Origin: Planctomycetota bacterium
GTDB lineage: Bacteria; Planctomycetota; Planctomycetia; Gemmatales; Gemmataceae
Length of the DNA: 17,286 bases
Assembly: GCA_018970845.1 (NCBI GenBank)
Contig: JAGWVO010000026.1
Span: 1-17,286 of the forward strand
Reading direction: 5' to 3'
Part shown: positions 1-8,300 of the stretch, piece by piece
Layout: every line of letters begins with the position of its first letter
Position numbering within the stretch: position 1 is the first letter of the stretch
Notes under the pieces: model-generated
What the model saw: only the letters and a program-made list of their open reading frames with translations
Databases searched by the model: none
What the model was told of the DNA's origin: nothing
Position numbers and translations under genes: made by a program

Positions 1-474
1 AGCATTCAGCAGGCCACGGTTGACCACAATATTCAGGTTCTGGAAGAGCATTTGTTTTTCATCCGCTCTCGAACGGCGGAATTGAATGACGAGCTGTCCG
101 CCCTTGACGCCAAAGAGGAAAAGTATATTGCAGATATCCAACAGGAGGCCAGTTTGACTGTGGCAGCCACCAGCGCGGACGGCGCAACCGACCTGAATCC
201 ATCTGCAGCGGAAATCGCGGCGATCCTCGATACGATCAACCTGGGAATCACCACCGAGCAAACGGCCATGAACGATGCCATTCAGGCCAAATGTGTTGAG
301 GTCAATGCGACCTTGGTGCAGTGCGCCAAAGAATTGGGCGACTCGGCCAGTCGACCCGTTGCAGCACGCGCAGCCCACGTGACCACCAAGAGGTTGGGGG
401 AGGGGGTCGGGGCGATTGCCGCCGGTGGCAGGAAAGCCGCGACCTTGTTGAATCCCATGAATTGGCGGAAATAA
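1..474 (+). CDS. Helical protein of unknown function, 5'-truncated
   Basis: The reading frame is open from the first base of the window, so the true start lies upstream; the TTG at 52 is only an internal candidate. The visible 157 residues are mostly charged and helix-like, with a heptad-like stretch around residues 8-50 rich in Glu, Leu, Asp and Lys. A more hydrophilic Ala/Thr-rich middle follows, then a Gly/Ala-rich segment (about residues 133-147) and a basic tail ending N-W-R-K. No signal peptide or catalytic motif is visible. It lies 45 nt upstream of the VgrG-like beta-helix gene, on the same strand. Its GC content is lower than that of the operon downstream. I do not recognise the family. 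Given its neighbours, it could be a structural or chaperone-like part of a contractile injection locus, but that is inference from position only. Confidence 0.75.
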   Translation, partial: SIQQATVDHNIQVLEEHLFFIRSRTAELNDELSALDAKEEKYIADIQQEASLTVAATSADGATDLNPSAAEIAAILDTINLGITTEQTAMNDAIQAKCVEVNATLVQCAKELGDSASRPVAARAAHVTTKRLGEGVGAIAAGGRKAATLLNPMNWRK

Positions 475-507
475 TCATTGTGAAATGGATGCCAAAAACA
501 AGCCGGT

Positions 508-511
508 GGAG
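508..511 (+). promoter_or_regulatory. Ribosome binding site GGAG deciding the start at 520
   Basis: GGAG lies 8 nt upstream of the ATG at 520. This favours that ATG over the in-frame GTG at 511, which has no purine-rich stretch at a suitable distance because GGAG overlaps it. Confidence 0.55.
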
Positions 512-519
512 TGAAACGG

Positions 520-1275
520 ATGGGAGCGAAGGGCGATTATTCCGAGCAGAACTGGTTCACGGCGTACAACTGCGTTGACTTGTCCGCCTTGGGCGGAATG
601 TTCAACATCGTCAGCTTTGGCCCGGAATCGACGATCAAGCTTTCCGCCAGCGGCAGCGCCTCCGTCCTTACCGACGCCTGCGCCCTGGGCCTGGACAGTA
701 GCGCCGGTTCAGGCGCCGTGAACCTGACCGCCAATGGTCCCCTGGCGAGCATCTCCCTTTCCACCACCGGCGACGAGGCGTCCTGCGGGCTGAACCTGAA
801 CAACGAAAGCGCGCTTCTGGGCGCCAGCCTTGGTTCGGCGGCCTCGGTGCTGTCGCTGGGCCTTGGGTCGGCCCTGCTCAAGACCACCGGTGAGGGCCTT
901 GAGGCGTCGATTTCGTTGAATCCCGGGCAGATCCTGCTTCAGGTGGGAGGCACCCAGTTGTCGCTCACCGCCACGGGCATCACCCTGGCCTGCGGCGACG
1001 CCAGTTACAGCCTCACCACCGCCGGCATCCTCGAGATGTTCACGGCGCTCAATTCCCGCACCGTGAGTTCCACGGGGCACACGCTCGTGGGCGCCGAGAC
1101 CAACCAGATCATTTCCGCCGAAACCCGCATGATGGTCGCCGCCACCGGCATCACCACGACCACGGCGACCTTCATGAGCGAGGCCGACGCCACGGTTGAG
1201 AACGAGGCCACCGGCGTGACCAGCACCTTCGACGCGGAATCGAGTTCGACCTCGGCGATGACAACCATCGAATAA
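520..1275 (+). CDS. VgrG/gp5-like beta-helix protein (detached spike-needle domain), putative T6SS component
   Basis: This 251-residue protein has almost no helix-forming sequence. It is built of short alternating Ser/Thr/Gly/Ala and Leu/Ile/Val stretches, such as T-I-K-L-S-A-S, A-S-I-S-L and I-L-L-Q-V-G-G-T-Q-L-S-L-T-A-T-G-I-T-L, around residues 30-200. That pattern matches the C-terminal triple-stranded beta-helix of VgrG and phage gp5 proteins, where repeats of the type 'I.L..GG..I.L...GI.L' are common. It lacks the gp27/gp44 and OB-fold domains of a full VgrG, so it would be a stand-alone needle or spike piece, or an adaptor. The C-terminal 60 residues are Thr/Ala/Glu-rich. No signal peptide is seen, as expected for an injected part. 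The start at 520 is chosen for its GGAG; a GTG at 511 would add three residues. Alternatives are a phage tail spike or an adhesin fragment. The beta-helix call is fairly sure, the T6SS role is inference. Confidence 0.6.
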   Translation: MGAKGDYSEQNWFTAYNCVDLSALGGMFNIVSFGPESTIKLSASGSASVLTDACALGLDSSAGSGAVNLTANGPLASISLSTTGDEASCGLNLNNESALLGASLGSAASVLSLGLGSALLKTTGEGLEASISLNPGQILLQVGGTQLSLTATGITLACGDASYSLTTAGILEMFTALNSRTVSSTGHTLVGAETNQIISAETRMMVAATGITTTTATFMSEADATVENEATGVTSTFDAESSSTSAMTTIE

Positions 1276-1288
1276 GGGGGGAATAGGC

Positions 1289-1816
1289 ATGCAAGACATC
1301 GACTTGCCCAAGGGCCCCGCCAGCCTCGATGAAGTCGAGGCCGCGATCGCGGGCAAGCTGGAAGCCCTGCTGCCCCTCTTGCCGGCTGGTCCCGCGCTCG
1401 AGATGGGGCGGGCCCTGCTGGTGGACATGCGCGAATCGTCCAAGACCCGCAAGCTGATGGAGCAGATGGAGGGGATGGCGCTCAAGGCCAAGCAGTCGTT
1501 CAACCTGCGGCGAAGCCGGGTTCAGTTCGCGATGGAAGAAGGATTCAGGGAGTTCGTGAAAGCGTTTCAGGAAATGCTGGCGAAGCGGTTGCCGGCGGAC
1601 TTGCCAAAACCTTCGGCCCCCAAGCGCGCGGTTCCCGCGCCACCCAAGGCGCCCGCCGCGGCGGAGTTCAAGCTGCTTTCTGCGGATGAACTGCGCCGGC
1701 AGGTGCTGGGCATTCCCGTTCCCGGGCAGGCGACGATGCGCACCACGGGCAACATTTGGGAAGGATGGTCTTCGGCGGATGTCGGCAAGGATTCGGGCAA
1801 TCCGCCGAAGGGGTGA
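1289..1816 (+). CDS. Hypothetical helical protein with Pro/Ala linker and C-terminal GNIWxxW motif
   Basis: The product has 175 residues. The start is supported by a GGGGGG tract 7 nt upstream and a 13-nt gap to the beta-helix gene, so the two are probably co-transcribed. Residues 10-102 are amphipathic helix, rich in Glu, Lys, Leu and Met. Residues 105-125 form a Pro/Ala/Lys linker. Residues 128-150 make a second short segment, and residues 154-160 read G-N-I-W-E-G-W, followed by a polar 15-residue tail. The same motif (G-N-I-W-D-N-W) ends the protein encoded at 2498-3205, whose body is unrelated. There is no signal peptide, membrane segment or known catalytic motif. The layout suggests a helical body with a flexible arm presenting a docking peptide, perhaps an adaptor of the same injection machine. 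I do not recognise a named family, and the function is unknown. Confidence 0.8.
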   Translation: MQDIDLPKGPASLDEVEAAIAGKLEALLPLLPAGPALEMGRALLVDMRESSKTRKLMEQMEGMALKAKQSFNLRRSRVQFAMEEGFREFVKAFQEMLAKRLPADLPKPSAPKRAVPAPPKAPAAAEFKLLSADELRRQVLGIPVPGQATMRTTGNIWEGWSSADVGKDSGNPPKG

Positions 1817-1869
1817 AAGCGCCCGTGGTGGCATGGCGCCACCGCGCGGGGATGGGTGCGTGGCCATGT

Positions 1870-1873
1870 GGAG
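1870..1873 (+). promoter_or_regulatory. Ribosome binding site GGAG deciding the start at 1881
   Basis: GGAG stands 7 nt before the ATG at 1881. The frame is open upstream and offers ATGs at 1833 and 1866, but these have weaker or no Shine-Dalgarno sequence, and the upstream translation is Arg-rich and looks non-coding. Confidence 0.5.
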
Positions 1874-1880
1874 TCGACCG

Positions 1881-2507
1881 ATGGATGCAGGCAGTTTGCT
1901 GGTCGAACGGGCCCCCGGCAAGGCGCCCGAAGCGGCAGTGGCGCCCCCGGCATTGGCGCGGCCGGCCGTCGACCTGTGCCTGCTGTTCCGGTTGCCTCCC
2001 GCGGCGCTCAACCTTATCGACGACGCGCCTTCGACGGGCGTGGCGTTGGAACGGTTCGTCGCTAACGGGCATTTGGCGGAGGCCCGCCGCCTGCTGGCCC
2101 ACGCGCTCGACAAGCGCGAAGCGGTGTGGTGGGGCTACCTGTCGGCGCGCGAGGCGATCCGCCACCGTGAGGTGGGGCCCGCGCACCTTGAGGCGCTGGA
2201 GGCCGCCCGGGCGTGGGTGAACGAGCCGACCGATGCCAACCGTGTCAGGTGCAAGCAGATGATCGCGGCGTGCGGCACAACCTCGATGGCTGGGATCCTC
2301 TGTTTCGCGGTCTGGCTATCGGGCGGGTCGATCTCCCCGACGCCGCTGAGGCGCGTCGAGCCGAGGCCGCACCTGTGCGGCAAGCTGTGCGGGGTGGTGG
2401 TGTATTTGGCCTCGGTTCATTTCGACGCCGGGAGGTTCAAGACTTACCTCAGGCACTTCCTGGGCGTGGGGACCGGCATCGCCCGGGGGGAGTGCCCATG
2501 GGGGTGA
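1881..2507 (+). CDS. DUF6931-like protein, first of two tandem paralogues
   Basis: The product has 208 residues. After a Pro/Ala-rich N-terminus (1-45), the core carries L-E-R-F-V-x-x-G-H-L-x-E-A-R-R-L-L (56-72) and K-R-E-A-V-W-W-G-Y-L (78-87). It continues with a W-V-x-x-P-T-x-A-N segment (112-120) and a hydrophobic helix (137-148). The R-E-A-V-W-W signature and overall plan match what I remember as DUF6931, a family of unknown function often found in type VI secretion loci; this is recall, not a search. The next gene encodes a clear homologue, alignable over the whole core. This copy lacks the C-terminal extension and GNIWxxW motif of its neighbour and ends shortly after the last helix. Its stop codon overlaps the next start by 10 nt, which suggests translational coupling and a roughly 1:1 partner. 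The gene start is the main uncertainty. Confidence 0.7.
   Translation: MDAGSLLVERAPGKAPEAAVAPPALARPAVDLCLLFRLPPAALNLIDDAPSTGVALERFVANGHLAEARRLLAHALDKREAVWWGYLSAREAIRHREVGPAHLEALEAARAWVNEPTDANRVRCKQMIAACGTTSMAGILCFAVWLSGGSISPTPLRRVEPRPHLCGKLCGVVVYLASVHFDAGRFKTYLRHFLGVGTGIARGECPWG
2485..2492 (+). promoter_or_regulatory. Ribosome binding site inside the upstream gene, deciding the start at 2498
   Basis: GGGGGGAG lies 5 nt before the ATG at 2498, within the last codons of the preceding gene. The open frame extends upstream to 2213, but that part overlaps the preceding coding sequence and looks like a frame shadow. Confidence 0.6.
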
Positions 2508-3205
2508 ATTCCGGGGAATTTCCGAGTGAATGGCTGAAGTCGATGGCTCCCGTGGCGGTTTCCGGGGCGGACCCGGCCGCGGCCGTCGCCCAGCGGACCA
2601 GGATCGGCCCCCGCGCCTTGGCGGTGGCTGGCGGAATGAACTCGCACCAGTTCGTCGGCGAACTCGTCAAGAGGGGCTGGCGCGCCGACGCCGTGAAGTT
2701 CATCGCGGCTTGGCTTGCCCCCCGGGATTCACTGTGGTTCGCGACGCTGGGCGTGTGGCAGACCTACCGGCTGTTGGGGCAAACGGGAGCCGAGGAGTCT
2801 TTGAGGCGTGTCGCGGCGTTTGTGAGAGTGCCGACGGCTGCGAACCTGGCGGCGGTCGGGCCGGCCCGGCAGGTGCTGCGCGACGCGGGCACGATGGGCC
2901 TGTTGGCGCAGGCGGCGCTCTATTCGGGCGACAACATCAGCTCGGTGAAGGGCAAGGCCATCAAGCCGGCCGCCCACCTGACCCGGAAGATGGCCGGCTC
3001 GGCGCTCATTGTCGCCGCGGCCAAGTGGCCGGGCCGGCAGAAGGCGGCGTGCCTGGACCAGTTTGTCTCGATGGGGCTCGACATCGCCGAGGGGTTGCAC
3101 CTGTGGGCGCCCAATCCGCAGCAGAAATATCCCGGTTTGCGGCAGGCGCCGCTTCGTGAGATCTTTTCCCAAAAGGCCGGCAACATCTGGGACAACTGGA
3201 AGTAG
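2498..3205 (+). CDS. DUF6931-like protein, second paralogue, with C-terminal GNIWDNW tail
   Basis: The 235-residue product aligns by eye with the 1881-2507 product. F-V-x-E-L-V-K-R-G-W-x-A-D-A-V-K-F-I (52-69) faces its F-V-A-N-G-H-L-A-E-A-R-R-L-L. P-R-D-S-L-W-F-A-T-L (75-84) faces K-R-E-A-V-W-W-G-Y-L. V-P-T-A-A-N-L (111-117) faces E-P-T-D-A-N-R. Both end the core with a 'G-x-x-I-A-x-G' helix. This copy adds about 30 residues after W203: a Pro/Gln-rich segment and the terminal G-N-I-W-D-N-W-K (228-235). That motif also occurs in the 1289-1816 product. The overlap with the preceding gene suggests coupled translation and a hetero-complex. The REAVWW signature is degraded to R-D-S-L-W-F here, so the two copies have probably diverged in role. 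The molecular function is unknown; a T6SS accessory role is inferred from neighbours. Confidence 0.75.
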   Translation: MGVNSGEFPSEWLKSMAPVAVSGADPAAAVAQRTRIGPRALAVAGGMNSHQFVGELVKRGWRADAVKFIAAWLAPRDSLWFATLGVWQTYRLLGQTGAEESLRRVAAFVRVPTAANLAAVGPARQVLRDAGTMGLLAQAALYSGDNISSVKGKAIKPAAHLTRKMAGSALIVAAAKWPGRQKAACLDQFVSMGLDIAEGLHLWAPNPQQKYPGLRQAPLREIFSQKAGNIWDNWK

Positions 3206-3262
3206 CGCCAAAGGCTTCACGGGGCTTGGAAAAGGAACCCGTTTCCACGAGGGGGTGTTCGA

Positions 3263-5293
3263 ATGGTGGCGGTGGTTGCGGCCTGCGCGCTCCTGGCCGG
3301 GCAGGATATCGTGGTTTATGGCGCGACTCCGGCGGGCATCGCCGCGGCGCTGCAGGCCCGGCGCATGGGCAAGTCGGTGGCGCTTTTCGAGCCATCGGAT
3401 CACATCGGCGGGCTCACGGCATCGGGCTTGGGCTGGACCGACTCGGGCGACAAGGCCGTGGTGGGGGGCATCTCGCGGGAGTTCTACCGCAACATCCGCA
3501 AGCACTACCTGAAACCCGAGGCCTGGACTTTCGAGAAGCGCGAGGATTACCGGCTGTTCCGCGAGAACGACGACGCCATGTGGACCTTCGAGCCGAAGGT
3601 GGCCGAGGCCGTTTTGTTCGCGATGCTGCGCGCCGAGGGCGTGGAACCCCGGTTGAAACAGAGGCTGATGCGCGCCAGGGGAGCCGGGGTGGAGAAGGAG
3701 GGCAACCGGATCGTCTCCATCCGGATGGAGGGTGGCGACCGGGTTCGCGGCAAGGTGTTCCTCGACGCCACCTACGAGGGCGACCTGATGGCCGAGGCGG
3801 GCCTGCCGTTCCATGTCGGCCGCGAGGGAACCAGGGAGTTCAACGAGTCGCTGGCCGGCGTTCAGCGGGCGAGGAACATCCACAACCACCGCTTCACCCG
3901 CGATGTGGATCCTTTCAAGGTGAAGGGCGACCCCAAAAGCGGCCTGCTGTTCGGCATCGAGGAGTCGTTGCCCGCGGAAGGCTCGGCCGACAGGCGCGTG
4001 CAGGCCTACTGCTACCGGCTCTGCATGACCCGCGTGAAGGCGAACAAGGTCGAGTGGCCCAGGCCCGAGGGGTACGACGAGAAGGACTTCGAGTTGCTGC
4101 TGCGGAATGTGGAGGCCGGCGACCTGCGGATGCCTTTCAAGCCCGACCCGATGCCCAACGGCAAGACCGACACCAACAACAACGGCGCCTTCAGCACCGA
4201 CTACATCGGCCAGAATTACGATTACCCCGAGGCCAGCTACGCCCGCCGCAGGGAGATCGAACTGGCCCACGAGCGGTACCAGAAGGGGTTTTTCTACACC
4301 CTGGCCAACAATCCCCGGGTTCCGGCCTCCCTGCGCGACGCGGTGGCGGCATGGGGGTTGTCGAAGGACGAGTTCACGGGCACGGGCAACTGGCCGCACC
4401 AGATCTATGTGCGCGAGGCCAGGCGCTTGCGCGGCGCCCTGGTGCAGACCGAAAGGCATTGCCGGGCCCTCGATCCCATCGACGATTCCGTCGGCATGGG
4501 TTCCTACAACATGGATTCGCACAACTGCGCCCGCTACGTGACGGAAAAGGGTTTCGCGCAGAACGAGGGCGACATCCAGGTGAGCCCCGGAGGCGCCTAC
4601 CCGATCAGCTACCGGGCCCTCACTCCCAAGGCCGCCGACTGCGGGAACCTGCTGGTGCCCGTCTGCCTGTCGAGCACCCACATGGCCTATGGCTCGATCC
4701 GCATGGAACCGGTGTTTTTCGTCCTGGGCCAGTCGGCGGGAACCGCCGCGGCCATGGCGATCGACCGGAACTGCGGCGTGCAGGAAGTGCCTTACGCCGA
4801 ACTCAAGTCGCGGTTGCTCAAGGACGGGCAGGTCCTCAATCATGCCCGCCCGGCGCGCGCGGCCCAGGGCGTCGATCCCTCCAAAATACCCGGCATCGTG
4901 GCGGACGACTCCAAGGGTGAGGCCAAGGGAGACTGGTCGCACAGCAGCGCCAATGGGCCCTTCGTGGGCGATGGCTACCGGCATGATGCCAACGAAGGCA
5001 AGGGAACGAAGAGGTATGCGCTGTCAGCGGAGTTGCCCGCCGCGGGAATGTACGCCGTCGGCGTTTCTCACAGCGCCAACGCCAACCGGGCCACGAATGT
5101 GCCCGTGGTGGTTCATCACGCGGGCGGAACCACGAAGGTGATGGTGAACCAGCGCAAAAGCGCCGGCGCGACCGGCTTCGCGAACCTGGGAACCTTCCGC
5201 TTCGAGAAGGGCCCGGCCAAGGTGGAGATCCTCAACGAGGGCACCGACGGCCATGTGATCGCCGACGCGGCGCGCTGGCTTCCCGTGAAGTGA
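3263..5293 (+). CDS. Exported FAD-dependent oxidoreductase with golvesin-like C-terminal domain
   Basis: The product has 676 residues. The ATG follows GAGGGGG with good spacing, and the short hydrophobic N-terminus (residues 1-13, ending A-G-Q) looks like a minimal signal peptide without the usual basic residues. A dinucleotide-binding fold begins D-I-V-V-Y-G-A-T-P-A-G-I (15-26); the Gly motif is GxTPAG rather than GxGxxG, as is usual in the FAD_oxidored (PF12831) family. H-I-G-G-L-T-A-S-G-L-G-W-T-D-S-G follows (about 49-64). The oxidoreductase domain runs to about residue 525. Residues 544-675 match the golvesin/'xanthan lyase' C-terminal domain: D-W-S-H-S, G-D-G-Y-R-H-D, N-R-A-T-N-V-P-V-V-V-H-H, and D-G-H-V-I-A-D-A-A-R-W. 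The substrate is unknown; family members sit in polysaccharide-use loci. It begins 57 nt after the DUF6931-like pair without a visible terminator, and 91 nt precede the giant gene, so both operon boundaries are uncertain. Confidence 0.88.
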   Translation: MVAVVAACALLAGQDIVVYGATPAGIAAALQARRMGKSVALFEPSDHIGGLTASGLGWTDSGDKAVVGGISREFYRNIRKHYLKPEAWTFEKREDYRLFRENDDAMWTFEPKVAEAVLFAMLRAEGVEPRLKQRLMRARGAGVEKEGNRIVSIRMEGGDRVRGKVFLDATYEGDLMAEAGLPFHVGREGTREFNESLAGVQRARNIHNHRFTRDVDPFKVKGDPKSGLLFGIEESLPAEGSADRRVQAYCYRLCMTRVKANKVEWPRPEGYDEKDFELLLRNVEAGDLRMPFKPDPMPNGKTDTNNNGAFSTDYIGQNYDYPEASYARRREIELAHERYQKGFFYTLANNPRVPASLRDAVAAWGLSKDEFTGTGNWPHQIYVREARRLRGALVQTERHCRALDPIDDSVGMGSYNMDSHNCARYVTEKGFAQNEGDIQVSPGGAYPISYRALTPKAADCGNLLVPVCLSSTHMAYGSIRMEPVFFVLGQSAGTAAAMAIDRNCGVQEVPYAELKSRLLKDGQVLNHARPARAAQGVDPSKIPGIVADDSKGEAKGDWSHSSANGPFVGDGYRHDANEGKGTKRYALSAELPAAGMYAVGVSHSANANRATNVPVVVHHAGGTTKVMVNQRKSAGATGFANLGTFRFEKGPAKVEILNEGTDGHVIADAARWLPVK

Positions 5294-5294
5294 C

Positions 5295-5331
5295 TTCCCC
5301 CCGGGCCCATGGGGCATGGATTCCCCCGGGC
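5295..5331 (+). repeat. Short direct repeat with CCCGGG palindromes between two genes
   Basis: TTCCCCCCGGGC (5295-5306) and TTCCCCCGGGC (5321-5331) lie in the 91-nt gap before the giant gene. The CCCGGG cores are self-complementary and could also pair with each other. No T-tract follows, so this is not a convincing terminator. Chance is possible at this base composition. Confidence 0.3.
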
Positions 5332-5384
5332 GCCGTGGTAAGCTTGATGTTCATTCCCAACGGTCCTGATTGGAATCCCTCCCC

Positions 5385-8300
5385 ATGATCAGCGGCATCG
5401 TGCTATCGGTTCTCCTGGGTGTTTCCGCCGACCCGCTCGAGGTGTTCAAGGGCGAACGGATCGCCGTGCTTGGCAACACGCTCGCCGACCGGATGCAGCA
5501 CACCGGGCACCTCGAGGCCCGCCTGCAGGCGCGCTTTCCCGAGCATGGAATCAGCCTCCGGCACATGGGGTTTTCGGGCGACGAGCTCAAGCTCAGGCTC
5601 AGGTCGTCGAACTTCGGCACCCCCGAGCAGTGGCTCGGCAAAACCAAGTCCAGCCTCGTGCTGATGTTCTTCGGCTACAACGAGTCGTGGGCGGGCGCCG
5701 CGGGCCTTGAGGGTTTCAAGAAGGACCTTCGCGAGGTCGTGTCCGGCTACCGCTCCCAGAAGTTCGATGGAAACCAACCGCCCCGGGTGGTGCTTTTCTC
5801 CCCCATCGCCTTCGAGGACCACAAGTCCAGCCACCTTCCCGACGGCGCCAAGGCCAACGGGAACATCGCGCTGTACGCCAAGGCGATGGGCGAGGTCGCC
5901 GCGGAGACCAAGGTTCCGTTCGTCGACCTGTTCCAGCCCACCAAGGCCCTCATGGAGAAGTCCGCGACCCGCCTGACGATCAACGGGATCCACCTCAACG
6001 ACGCCGGTTACGCCGCCTTGGCGGAAATCATCGACCGCGAGCTTTTCGGCGCGCCGGTGAAGGCCGAGGCCTCCCGGCTTGAGGAGATCCGCAAGGCGGT
6101 GCTCGACAAGGACTTCATGTGGTTCAACCGCTACCGCACCACCGACGGCTACTCGATTTACGGAGGACGCGCCGACTTGCGCTTCGTCGCCGGGCAAACC
6201 AACCGCGTCGTGATGGACCGCGAGATGGAGGTGCTCGACGCGATGACGGCCAACCGCGACAAGGTGGTTTGGGCCGCCGCGCAGGGGCGCAAGGAGTCCG
6301 TGGGCGACGATCCGGCCCCGCCGTTCATTCCCGTGGTGACCAACAAGCCGGGCGCCCTCGACGGCGGAAAGCACCTTTTCCTGCCCGGGGAAAAGGCCAT
6401 CGAGAAAATGAAAATCGGCAACGGCCTCAAGGTGAACCTGTTCGCCTCCGAGGAGACATGGCCCGAACTGGCCAACCCCGTGCAGATGGCCTGGGACGCC
6501 AAGGGGCGCCTGTGGGTGGCGGTGTGGCCCACCTACCCGCACTGGAAGCCCAAGGAACCGATGAACGACAAGATCCTCGTGCTCGAGGACACCAACGCCG
6601 ACGGCAAGGCCGACAAGATGACCGTCTTCGCCGACGGCCTCCACAATCCCACGGGCTTCGAGTTCGCCAACGGCGGCGTGCTGGTGGCGCAGGCGCCCGA
6701 CCTCGTGTTCCTCAAGGACTCCGATGGCGACGGCAAGGCCGATGTCCGCCAGCGCGTGTTGCACGGCATCGACTCCGCCGACACCCACCACACCGCCAAC
6801 AGCTTCGCCACCGATCCGGGAGGCGCCATTTACTTCCAGGAAGGCACCTTCCACCACACCCAGGTGGAAACACCCTTCGGCGCCCCGTGGCGTTGCGCCA
6901 ACGGCGGCGTGTTCCGCTACGAGCCGAAATCGCAGAAGTTCGAGGTGTATGTCACCTACGGCTTCGCCAACCCTCACGGGCATGTCTTCGACAAGTGGGG
7001 CCAGGACATCGTGGTGGACGGCACCGGCGCCGTGCCCTACCACGGCACCCTGTTCAGCGGCTTCATCCCGTTCCCCACCAAGCACAGCAGGCCGCCGACG
7101 GTTTACCAGCAGCGCACGCGCCCCTGCCCCGGCATGGAGTATGTCTCGTCGGAGCATTTCCCCGAGGAGTTCCAGGGCAACCTGCTCGTGGCCAATGTCA
7201 TCGGGTTCCAGGGGATCCTCCGGTACCGGGTGTTCGACAAGGACGCGAGCTTCGGCGCCGAGGAACTCGAGCCGATTCTCTCGTCAACCGATCCGAATTT
7301 TCGTCCTTCCGACCTGAAGTTCGGCCCCGACGGCGCCCTGTACTTCATCGACTGGCACAACCCGATCATCGGCCACATGCAGCACAACCTCCGCGACCCC
7401 AGCCGCGACCGCGAGCACGGCCGCATCTACCGGGTGACGCACGAGGGCCGGCCCGTCCAGAAGGCTCCGGTGATCTCGGGCGCTCCCCTGGACCAGGTTG
7501 TCGCGGTGCTCGACCATCCTGTGGACCGGTTCCGGGCGCTGGCCCGGATGGAACTGGCCGGTCGGCCCGCCGCCGAGGTGGAGAAGGCGCTGCGGGCGTG
7601 GGCCTCGGCGAAGCCCGCGGGAGACCGCCGGCACCTCGAGGCCCTGTGGGTGATGCAGCACCTCGACGAGCCTCGCGCCGACCTGCTCAAGGCCGTGCTG
7701 TCGAGCCCCGACTTCCGCGCCCGGGCCGCCGCCGTGCGCGTGCTGTGCGCCTGGCGCGACCGGATTCCCGACGTGGTGGCCCTGCTCAAGGGCCTGGCCG
7801 GCGACGAGCATCCCCGCGTCCGCCTCGAGGCGGTGCGCGCGGCCAGTTGGGTCAACAGGGCCGAGGCGGTCGAGGTGCCCATCATCGCCGGTTCCAAGGG
7901 ATCCGACACCTACATCGACTTCGTGCGCGGCGAAACGATGCGCACCCTCGACCCGCTCTACAAGGAGGCGCTCGCCCGGGGGGAGAAGGTCGAGTTCTCC
8001 AGCGAGGCGGCCAAGCGGTACCTGCTGAGGTCGCTTTCCGTCGAGGCTCTGCTCAAGCAGCCCCGCACCCCGGTCACCCTGAGGGAGATCCTGCTGCGCC
8101 CGGGGGTTCGCGACGAGGCGCGGCGCGCGGCGCTGGCCGATTTGGCCCGCGAGGAGAAACGGGGTGAGTTGCGGACGCTGCTCGAGCTTGTGGGCGGTTC
8201 CGGATCCGCCGCCGAACCCCGCGACGAGGCCGTGCTGGTGGAACTGGTGCGCCTGATTCCCGGCAGGCCGGCGGCGGAACTCGCCGCGGCCCGCGCCGAC

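Noticed and set aside
485..514. Nine-codon ATG open frame between the first two genes
   Set aside because: It is too short, has no convincing ribosome site, and overlaps the ribosome site of the next gene. A leader-peptide role cannot be supported.
3226..4920. Plus-strand open frame of 564 codons inside the FAD oxidoreductase gene
   Set aside because: The alternative frame gives an Arg/Gly-rich translation, while the other frame shows clear FAD-binding and golvesin-like motifs.
2729..4984. Long minus-strand open frame of 751 codons
   Set aside because: It lies antisense to the DUF6931-like and FAD oxidoreductase genes. Its translation is rich in His, Gly, Arg, Val and Leu without domain motifs, the usual shadow of GC-rich coding DNA.
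5294..5384. Possible promoter or terminator before the giant gene
   Set aside because: No clear -35/-10 pair and no stem followed by a T-run could be made out; only short CCCGGG direct repeats are visible.
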